NCBI GenBank assembly: GCA_019120525.1
Contig: DWUW01000154.1
Location: forward strand, 1 to 33,911
Reading direction: 5' to 3'
Length of the DNA stretch: 33,911 nucleotides
Source: Candidatus Eisenbergiella stercorigallinarum
GTDB taxonomy: Bacteria > Bacillota > Clostridia > Lachnospirales > Lachnospiraceae
Below the pieces are notes generated by a model. The model did not search any database, was not told the origin of the DNA, and saw only the letters and a program-made list of their open reading frames with translations. Position numbers and translations under genes: made by a program. This document shows, one piece after another, positions 1 through 6,434 of this stretch (position 1 is its first letter; each line of letters starts with the position of its first letter).

Positions 1-1088
1 TTTACGACCAGGTTTCTGTCAAAGCGTTTTTCCACGTATTCCCGGCCCTTCTGTCCCATCTCCCTCTTTTTCTCATAAGGAAGGGCGAGAAAGGCTTCCA
101 CGGCCTTCTCCAGGCTCTCCGCGTCCTTCGGCGCGAAGGAAATGCCGCTCACCCCGTCCTCAAAGGTGTCCAGGCAGCCCTCCACCGCGCTGGCAAGGAC
201 CGGCCTCGCCGTGGCCGCCGCCTCCAGGAGCACGTTGCTCATTCCCTCATGGTAGGAGGGATGGATCAGGGCATGGCATTGTGCCAGGAATGCGGGCACA
301 TCGTCCCGGTAGCCGTAGTACTCCAGAACGCCCTCCTTCTGCAGCTTCTCCACAAGAGGCTCATAACGCGCCCTGGTCTCCTCCTCGTAAGCGCCCAGCA
401 GGCGGAACACCGTTTCCGGATGCCGCGCGTGGATCCGCTGCGCCGCCTCCAGAAGCTCTCCGATCCCTTTATCCTCCATCAGACGGAGGATGGACAGGAA
501 CACGGTCCTTTTCCTTCCGTCCGGCGCCGTCTCCGGCGGATATTCCTGCGGCAGGTGCGCGGACAGGTTTACGCCGGAGCCGGGAATGATCCGGCTTTTT
601 CCGGAAAGGCAGCCCTTTTTTCGCATAAAATCCCGGTTCCCCCGGTTCTGGAAGAACACGCAGGAAGCCTTCTTAAGCCCCAGGCGGTACAGAAGCACGA
701 TCAGCTTCTGCAGAAGCCCTTCATGCTCCAGAGTGGTGCCCAGCCCCGTGACGTTGGCCAGATACGGCGTTTTCGTCATTCCCGCCGCAAGACCGCCGTA
801 GACATTGGGCTTGATGGTATAGGTAAACACCGCCTCTGGCCGGTAACGCTTCATCAGCTCTCTGTAAAAAAGCAGGAGCTTCAGATCCTTTGCCGGATTC
901 ATCCCCCGCCGTTCAAAAGAGGTGGGAATATATTCGCAGCCAAGCTGGCGGATGCGCTGCACATAGCCGGTATCCGGGACGGAAACCAGCACCCGCCAGC
1001 CTTCGTCCAGAAGCGCCTGCAGCACCTCCCTGCGGAAGTCGTACAGGCCGGAATCGCTGTTGGATAAAATCAGTACGCAGTGTTCCAT
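1..1088 (-). CDS. GT4 family glycosyltransferase, C-terminus cut by window edge
   Basis: This is a retaining GT-B glycosyltransferase expected to add a sugar from a nucleotide donor to the lipid-linked glycan on the cytoplasmic face. The visible 362 codons begin MEHCVLILSNSDSGLYDFR, carry TYTIKPNVYGG and NVTGLGTTLEHEG in the acceptor-binding half, GSGVNL at the domain linker, and the donor-site motif HPSYHEGMSNVLLEAA with the GT4 E-x7-E glutamates. The reading frame is still open at base 1, close to the usual end for a protein of about 375 residues. The ATG at 1088 lies 5 bases after the ATP-grasp stop and has GGGAGGAG upstream inside that gene. The closest functional relatives I recognise are PglA-like enzymes, which transfer HexNAc to a bacillosamine lipid. 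Donor and acceptor cannot be read from the sequence. Confidence 0.9.
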   Translation of the reverse strand, partial: MEHCVLILSNSDSGLYDFRREVLQALLDEGWRVLVSVPDTGYVQRIRQLGCEYIPTSFERRGMNPAKDLKLLLFYRELMKRYRPEAVFTYTIKPNVYGGLAAGMTKTPYLANVTGLGTTLEHEGLLQKLIVLLYRLGLKKASCVFFQNRGNRDFMRKKGCLSGKSRIIPGSGVNLSAHLPQEYPPETAPDGRKRTVFLSILRLMEDKGIGELLEAAQRIHARHPETVFRLLGAYEEETRARYEPLVEKLQKEGVLEYYGYRDDVPAFLAQCHALIHPSYHEGMSNVLLEAAATARPVLASAVEGCLDTFEDGVSGISFAPKDAESLEKAVEAFLALPYEKKREMGQKGREYVEKRFDRNLVV

Positions 1089-1093
1089 GCTTT

Positions 1094-2071
1094 CTACAAC
1101 TCCTCCCGCCTTCGGATCATGATCTCATTATACTTCATCATGCAGATCCCTTCCTCATAAGCCCCGATGGCTTCCTCATTGGGCTTTCCTTCCAGATTCC
1201 GGATGATCTGCGCGGGCACATTGACGCCGCATTCATACGCGTGCGGATAACCGCCGCCGAACCGGGGATTCACCTCTGAGATACAGTATTCGTCCCCGCG
1301 CCGGAAAATATCTATGTCAATGATACCACAAAAACCGACAGTTTCAACGAAATTTTTGATCAGGGAAAACAGCCTTTCGTCCTTCACGGAAACGGACTTG
1401 TCCGTTTCCCCGGCCCGCATCTTCAGCTTCTCCTTCACGAAAATGGAGGTCACCTTCTTCGTGATCATATCCACATACACGTCCGCGCCGTACTCCGTGC
1501 CGTCCATGTATTCCTGGATCATCATATCCTCCTGACAGCCGTGCAGGAACCGCACCGCTTCCAGCGTATCCGCCCGGCTGATGCCGATGCTGGCGCTTCC
1601 CTTCGCGGGCTTCACAAAGACGGGAAGCTTCACCTCTCCCGTATGAAGCGCCTCCTCAAAGGCGGCAAGATCCATGAAGCAGCGGCCCGTGGGGATCTGC
1701 AGCTCACACAGCTTCTGATACATCCGGAACTTATCAAAGGAGGTCTCCACCGCATCCAGGGAAGAAATCACAGGCGTGGTCCCCACCGCGAGAAACTCCT
1801 CCCGATGGCGGGCCAGAAGGGCCAGCTCCGGATCGATCAGGGAAAACACGCCGGTGATCTTCTTTTCCCTGCAGATGGAAAGGATTTTTTCCAGATAGCC
1901 CGGCTCCGTGATCCGCGGGACAAGGATGGCCTCATCCGCCTCATACAGGGCGGGGGCGAGGCTGCTGCAGTCCGTGGCGTACACCTTCCCTTTTCCCGCC
2001 AGCTCCTTCTTAAAATACTGCACCACCTTGTTGCGGGTGCCCGCGCTTAAGATCAGAAGATTGATTTCCAT
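1094..2071 (-). CDS. ATP-grasp family protein (carbamoyl-phosphate synthase-like)
   Basis: This 325-residue ATP-grasp enzyme would activate a carboxylate as an acyl phosphate and join it to an amine or thiol. An N-terminal pre-ATP-grasp domain (MEINLLILSAGTRNKVVQYF) is followed by the ATP-binding segment LPVFVKPAKGSASIGISRA around residue 150, the MIQEYMDGTEYGADVYVD stretch near 185, and the Mg-binding EVNPRFGGGYPHAYECGVN near 265. A strong GGGAGGT site precedes the ATG. It sits between the initiating phosphoglycosyltransferase and the GT4 gene. Such proteins recur in surface-polysaccharide clusters, but the substrate is rarely known. A role in attaching an amino acid or other acyl group to an amino sugar fits the neighbours but is inference. 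Confidence 0.85.
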   Translation of the reverse strand: MEINLLILSAGTRNKVVQYFKKELAGKGKVYATDCSSLAPALYEADEAILVPRITEPGYLEKILSICREKKITGVFSLIDPELALLARHREEFLAVGTTPVISSLDAVETSFDKFRMYQKLCELQIPTGRCFMDLAAFEEALHTGEVKLPVFVKPAKGSASIGISRADTLEAVRFLHGCQEDMMIQEYMDGTEYGADVYVDMITKKVTSIFVKEKLKMRAGETDKSVSVKDERLFSLIKNFVETVGFCGIIDIDIFRRGDEYCISEVNPRFGGGYPHAYECGVNVPAQIIRNLEGKPNEEAIGAYEEGICMMKYNEIMIRRREEL

Positions 2072-2092
2072 AATTACCTCCCTGACGCTGTC

Positions 2093-2731
2093 TCACAGCC
2101 TTCCTTCCGCCTCCGCCCTGGCCTTCCGGATCTGGGCCAGGTTTCCTTCGGAAGCCGACGTATCCTCCGCCACACCGGAGCGGTCGAAGACCGCCTTCAC
2201 CGTCATGACGAGCACCTTCACGTCCATGGCGAAGGACAGGTTCTTCACATACTCCACATCCTTCGCAAGCCGTCTGTCCCAGTCCAGAAAATTCCGCCCG
2301 GAAGCCTGGGCAAGACCGGTAAGGCCGGGCCTTACCGTGTGGCGCAGCCTCTCCTCTTCGGTGTACCAGGGCAGGTAGGAAACCAGCAGCGGCCTGGGGC
2401 CGATGATGCTCATATCTCCCTTAAAAATATTGAACAGCTCCGGCAGTTCGTCCAGGCTGGTGGAACGAAGGAACTTCCCGAAGGAGGTCAGCCGTTCTGA
2501 ATCCGGAAGGAGCTGTCCGTTCTCATCCCGCGCGTCCGTCATGGTGCGGAATTTGCACAAAGTAAAAATCTTCTCCTTCCGTCCCGGCCTCTCCTGATGG
2601 AACAGCACCGGGCTTCCCAGCTTCGTCCGCACCAGGACGGCCACGACCAGAAGCACGGGCGAGAGCACCAGGATCGCGCAGCCGGATAAAAGGATATCCA
2701 GCGCTCTTTTTCCAAATTTTCTGTAAAACAT
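2093..2731 (-). CDS. Initiating phosphoglycosyltransferase (PglC/WcaJ-type sugar transferase)
   Basis: This 212-residue monotopic phosphoglycosyltransferase should transfer a sugar phosphate from a UDP-sugar to undecaprenyl phosphate, the first membrane step of glycan assembly. Residues 8-35 form the re-entrant helix with its breaking proline (LSPVLLV). Then come KFRTM (60-64), the catalytic Asp-Glu pair in SLDELPELFN (D94, E95), GDMSIIGPRPL, and RPGLTGLAQASG near 134. It has only the short catalytic core, as in PglC, without the N-terminal four-helix part of WcaJ/WbaP. The ATG at 2731 is chosen because GGGAGGA lies 4-8 bases upstream; a longer open frame reaching 3031 only shadows the aminotransferase gene. 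Because PglE- and PglF-like genes lie directly upstream, its substrate is probably a UDP-diamino-trideoxyhexose. Confidence 0.93.
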   Translation of the reverse strand: MFYRKFGKRALDILLSGCAILVLSPVLLVVAVLVRTKLGSPVLFHQERPGRKEKIFTLCKFRTMTDARDENGQLLPDSERLTSFGKFLRSTSLDELPELFNIFKGDMSIIGPRPLLVSYLPWYTEEERLRHTVRPGLTGLAQASGRNFLDWDRRLAKDVEYVKNLSFAMDVKVLVMTVKAVFDRSGVAEDTSASEGNLAQIRKARAEAEGRL

Positions 2732-2774
2732 ACGCTCCTCCCTTCTGCCCGGATCCGCCCCGGCTCCGTTTCCG

Positions 2775-3956
2775 TCACACGAACAGCCCGCGCACCAGGC
2801 CGATGATCCGTTCCATGTCCTCCGGCGTATTCTTGATATCGCTGGGAAGGCACAGGCCGTGATAGAAGATCTTCGCTCCCACGCTCTCCGCGGGCGCGGA
2901 CAGATCCAGCGACTGCACGCTGCGGCCGTCCGCCCCCTTCCGGGATCCGTCCTTCGTGAAGAAATCCGCGCCCGCGAAAATGGGCTGCATGTGCATGGGC
3001 TTCCAGATGGGCCTGGTTTCAATGTTTTCATCGGAAAGCACGTCCATCACCCGGTCGGGCACAACGCCGCAGGCAGGATCGATGGTGATGCAGGAAAGCC
3101 AGTTGTTGGCCTCCCCGTCCGGGTTCAGGGGATTCATGGCAATGGCCGGGATATCCGCGAAGGCCTCCCGGTACTGCCGGTAGATCTCCTGCTTTTTCCG
3201 CTTGTGTTCCTCAATATGAAGGAGCTGGCCTCTGCCTACCCCGGCCGTGATATTGGACATCCGGTAGTTGAAGCCCAGCTGGGAATGCTGATAGTAGCGG
3301 GCCGCGTCCCTGGCCTGGGTGGAAAGGAACCTTGCCTTATCCACATATTCCTCATTGGCGGAAACCAGCATGCCGCCGCCGGAGGTGGTGATGATCTTGT
3401 TTCCGTTGAAGGAATAGATGCCGATGTCGCCAAAGCAGCCCGTCATCCTCCCCTGGAAGGTGGAGCCCAGGGATTCCGCCGCGTCCTCGATGAGCGGCAC
3501 GCCCTTCCGGTCGCAGATCTCGCGGATCCGGCCGATCTGGGCGGGGGTGCCGTACAGGTGGGCGCAGATCACCGCCTTCGCGTCCGGGTATTTTTCAAAG
3601 GCCGCCTCCAGCGCGTCCGGATCCATGTTCCAGGTCTTTTCCTCCGCGTCGATGAAAACCGGCACTGCCTTTTCATAGCAGATGGGATTGCAGGTGGCGG
3701 AAAAGGTCAGGTCGGAGGAAAACACCACGTCTCCCGGCTGAATTCCGATCAGCCGCAGGGCCAGATGGATGGCCGCCGTCCCGGCGCTCAGCGCCGCCGC
3801 GTGGCCGCAGCCCGTATATTCAGCCATTTCCTTTTCAAAGGCGTTCACATTCGGCCCCAGAGGAGCGATCCAGTTGGTCTCAAAGGCTTCGTTCACAAAC
3901 CGCTGCTCATCCCCGTGCATGGTAGGGGAAGACAGATAAATTCTTTCTTTTCCCAT
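2775..3956 (-). CDS. pglE: PglE-like UDP-4-keto-6-deoxy-GlcNAc aminotransferase (DegT/DnrJ/EryC1)
   Basis: This 393-residue PLP enzyme is expected to aminate C4 of UDP-2-acetamido-4-keto-2,4,6-trideoxyhexose to give the UDP-4-amino sugar of the bacillosamine pathway, with glutamate as likely donor. The fold markers are SAGTAAIHLAL (phosphate site, about 57-67), IEDAAESLGS (D158 area, pyridine nitrogen contact), SFNGNKIITTSGGGM with the Schiff-base lysine K187, and GFNYRMSN. The NGNK-TTSGGG stretch and the C-terminal ETRPIWKPMHMQPIF match Campylobacter PglE closely from memory. The ATG at 3956 removes a 20-residue proline/arginine-rich extension and has GGAG upstream. It follows the VOC gene after about 150 bases, a gap holding a small hairpin. 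It works with the 4,6-dehydratase two genes upstream. Confidence 0.9.
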   Translation of the reverse strand: MGKERIYLSSPTMHGDEQRFVNEAFETNWIAPLGPNVNAFEKEMAEYTGCGHAAALSAGTAAIHLALRLIGIQPGDVVFSSDLTFSATCNPICYEKAVPVFIDAEEKTWNMDPDALEAAFEKYPDAKAVICAHLYGTPAQIGRIREICDRKGVPLIEDAAESLGSTFQGRMTGCFGDIGIYSFNGNKIITTSGGGMLVSANEEYVDKARFLSTQARDAARYYQHSQLGFNYRMSNITAGVGRGQLLHIEEHKRKKQEIYRQYREAFADIPAIAMNPLNPDGEANNWLSCITIDPACGVVPDRVMDVLSDENIETRPIWKPMHMQPIFAGADFFTKDGSRKGADGRSVQSLDLSAPAESVGAKIFYHGLCLPSDIKNTPEDMERIIGLVRGLFV

Positions 3957-4038
3957 ATCCTGTTCTCCATTTCCGTGCGGCTTTCGATCTGTCAAGGCCC
4001 TGCGCTGCCGCGCCATACGCAGAGCTGTCCGCTTCCGT

Positions 4039-4065
4039 AACAGTTCAGCCTTCGGCTAAACTGTT
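4039..4065 (-). repeat. Small palindromic hairpin between VOC and pglE-like genes
   Basis: On the minus strand, arms AACAGTT and AACTGTT enclose a second stem, AGCC-GAA-GGCT, separated from the outer stem by one mismatch. The result is a 27-base hairpin with a GAA loop. It lies in the 150-base space between two operon genes and has no U-tract, so it is not a standard terminator. It could be an RNA-processing or stability element, or a copy of a dispersed palindrome. Its origin cannot be settled from one copy. Confidence 0.5.
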
Positions 4066-4107
4066 ATCCGCTTCCCGTCTTCGGCCCGCATGTCCGGCCG
4101 CCGGGCC

Positions 4108-4503
4108 TCAGCCCTCTTTCTCCAGAAGCTCGATCATCCCGGCAAAGCGGTTCATGAGAAAGCACACGCGCCTTCCGCCGATGGCCGGAGCTGGCACGGG
4201 AGAATCGATCTGCACATAGCCGGACCCGGTGAGCCGTTTCAGCTCCCCGTCCAGATCCTCGCACACATAGCAGATATGATAGGGAGCGTTCTTATAGGTT
4301 TTTAACAGCCCGGCAACCACGCTGTCCGGCGCGTTGGGGCTGACCAGCTCCACCACATAACCGTCCTTTTCCAGAAAAAGGATGTCCACCTTCCGGTATG
4401 TGTCGTCCGTAACGTCTCCCAGCCGGACATAGCCCAGCTTTTCAAATTCTTCCGCAGCCTTCTCCAGTTTTTTTACCAGATAGCCGATGTGATGTATCCT
4501 CAC
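4108..4503 (-). CDS. VOC superfamily protein, methylmalonyl-CoA epimerase-like
   Basis: This 131-residue protein is a single vicinal-oxygen-chelate module pair. It shows HHIGYLVKKLEKAAEEFEKLGY at the N-terminus, VVELVSP near residue 55, PYHICYVCEDLD near 93 and GMIELLEKE at the end. The repeated His and Glu positions are those that bind a divalent metal in methylmalonyl-CoA epimerase and related enzymes. It starts with GTG at 4503, overlapping the TGA of the PglF-like gene (GTGA), so translation is coupled. No mutase or CoA enzyme is nearby, so a central-metabolism role is unlikely. A sugar or acyl tailoring role within the glycan pathway is possible, but the substrate is unknown. Confidence 0.82.
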   Translation of the reverse strand: MRIHHIGYLVKKLEKAAEEFEKLGYVRLGDVTDDTYRKVDILFLEKDGYVVELVSPNAPDSVVAGLLKTYKNAPYHICYVCEDLDGELKRLTGSGYVQIDSPVPAPAIGGRRVCFLMNRFAGMIELLEKEG

Positions 4504-6434
4504 GCTGATCCTCCCGTCCGTTTCGCTTCCTGTCTGGCCCGGACCGTCCTTCCGTCCTTCTTATAAACATAGGTGGGGACGATCTGCTGCACCAGAGGCC
4601 GGATATCCTCGACCTCATCCTTTGAGGCGTCCTCCAGCTTTTTTAGCTGGACGAAAAATTCGTCCTCGTCCAGCTCGATGGGCCTGCCGATATGGATGAG
4701 CTTATTCGCGGTATCCTGCATGCCCTCCTCATCCATCAGAAGCTCTTCATAAAGCTTTTCTCCCGGGCGGAGGCCCGTGAACTCGATCTGGATATCCTCG
4801 CCTACCTTGTAGCCGGATAAGCGGATCAGGTTTTTGGCAAGGTCCAGGATCTTCACCGGTTCTCCCATATCCAGGACGAAGATCTCTCCGCCCCTGGCGT
4901 AGGCCCCGGCCTGAAGCACCAGGGAAACCGCCTCCGGGATCGTCATGAAATACCGGATGATGTCCGGATGGGTGACGGTCACCGGGCCGCCCGCCGCGAT
5001 CTGCTTCTTGAACAGAGGGATCACGCTTCCGTTGCTCCCAAGCACATTTCCGAAACGGACCGCCACAAATTCCGTATCATAGTGCTTGTTGAAGGTCTGG
5101 ACGATCATCTCGCAGATCCGCTTGCTCGCCCCCATGATGTTGGTGGGATTCACCGCCTTGTCCGTGGAAATCATCACGAATTTGCGGCAGCCGTTGTTCG
5201 CCGCGGCATAGGCCGTCTTCCAGGTTCCGAATACGTTGTTTTTGATGGCCTCGTTGGGGCTAACCTCCATCAGGGGCACATGCTTGTGCGCCGCCGCGTG
5301 ATACACGATATCAGGATGATATTCGGAAAAAATGGCGTTCATCCGCTTTGTGTTGCGCACGGAGGCGATCAGCACCACAAGCTGCAGGTCCGGATGGTTC
5401 TGCAGCAGCTCCTGCTGGATATCATAAGCGTTATTTTCATAAATATCCACAATGACCAGCCGCGCCGGTTTATGCGTGGCAATCTGGCGGCACAGCTCGC
5501 TTCCGATGGAGCCGCCGCCCCCCGTGACCATGACCACCTTGTTCTGCACATAACCCAGGATGGAATCCAGGTCCACGCGGATGGGTTCCCTGCCCAGCAG
5601 ATCCTCCACCTCCACGTCCCGCAGCTTGCTCACGCTCACCTCGCCGTTGACCAGCTGGTACATGCCCGGAAGGGAACGCAGCTTACAGTTGGTTTCCTTA
5701 CAGATATCCAGGATATCCCGGATCACAGAACGGGGCGCGGAAGGGATCGCGATGAAAATCTCGTCGATATCGTAAAGGTCGGCGGATTCGATGATCTTGT
5801 CCCTGCCGCCAACCACCTTGATGCCCTGGATGAACTGGCCCCATTTCTGCCTGTCGTCGTCGATGATGCAGCGGATCACCATGGTGCTGTAGTTGCTGGT
5901 AACGATCTCCTTGATCAGCGCGTTCCCCGCTTCCCCGGCCCCGATGATCATGACGGAAATGTTATTTTTCCTGTTCTGCATCCGGTGCTTGCGGCCCCGG
6001 AGGAACCGATAGGAAAACCGGCTGATGAACAGGAAGGTGATCAGCAAAAACAGATACATGAAGTAGTAGCTGTCCGGCACAGGCTGTCCCGAGATCTTAA
6101 ACAGGTTCAGGCCGATCCCCGACACGATGGCGGACAGGAAGCAGGCGATCACCAGATTCTGCATCTCGTTTTCTCCCGCGAAGGCCCACAGGCTGTGATA
6201 CAGGCGGAAGAAGTAGAAGATCGCCACCGTCAGCAGGATGTTGAGCGGCAGGAAATTCCGCACGGGAAGGAGGAACTCGTCCGGAATGGCGTCCACATGC
6301 ATGTCGTAGCGCAGAAGCAGCGCCAGGAAGCTGGACGCGGTAATGCTCAGGATATCATACAGGATCAGCGCCGTCCTCCGGTAAAAAAGCTGATAATTAA
6401 AATATCTTTTTTTCGTTTTTTCTTTTTCCTGCAT
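4500..6434 (-). CDS. pglF: PglF-like membrane UDP-GlcNAc 4,6-dehydratase
   Basis: This 644-residue protein has four N-terminal membrane helices (about 22-145), a first nucleotide-binding domain (VMIIGAGEAG, 161-170) and a C-terminal short-chain dehydrogenase-type domain starting at VTGGGGSIGSELCRQI (303-318). It should convert UDP-GlcNAc to UDP-2-acetamido-4-keto-2,4,6-trideoxyglucose. The catalytic stretch reads STDKAVNP (T424, D425, K426), and the usual YxxxK is MxxxK (M434, K438). Met in place of Tyr is the mark of PglF-type retaining enzymes rather than PseB-type inverting ones. Its ATG overlaps the upstream ligase stop (TAATG), and its own stop overlaps the GTG of the VOC gene. It feeds the PglE-like aminotransferase. 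Confidence 0.94.
   Translation of the reverse strand: MQEKEKTKKRYFNYQLFYRRTALILYDILSITASSFLALLLRYDMHVDAIPDEFLLPVRNFLPLNILLTVAIFYFFRLYHSLWAFAGENEMQNLVIACFLSAIVSGIGLNLFKISGQPVPDSYYFMYLFLLITFLFISRFSYRFLRGRKHRMQNRKNNISVMIIGAGEAGNALIKEIVTSNYSTMVIRCIIDDDRQKWGQFIQGIKVVGGRDKIIESADLYDIDEIFIAIPSAPRSVIRDILDICKETNCKLRSLPGMYQLVNGEVSVSKLRDVEVEDLLGREPIRVDLDSILGYVQNKVVMVTGGGGSIGSELCRQIATHKPARLVIVDIYENNAYDIQQELLQNHPDLQLVVLIASVRNTKRMNAIFSEYHPDIVYHAAAHKHVPLMEVSPNEAIKNNVFGTWKTAYAAANNGCRKFVMISTDKAVNPTNIMGASKRICEMIVQTFNKHYDTEFVAVRFGNVLGSNGSVIPLFKKQIAAGGPVTVTHPDIIRYFMTIPEAVSLVLQAGAYARGGEIFVLDMGEPVKILDLAKNLIRLSGYKVGEDIQIEFTGLRPGEKLYEELLMDEEGMQDTANKLIHIGRPIELDEDEFFVQLKKLEDASKDEVEDIRPLVQQIVPTYVYKKDGRTVRARQEAKRTGGSA

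Noticed and set aside
4500..6434. Dehydratase as PseB
   Set aside because: It has membrane helices and a second nucleotide-binding domain, and MxxxK instead of YxxxK, all of which fit PglF-type and not PseB.
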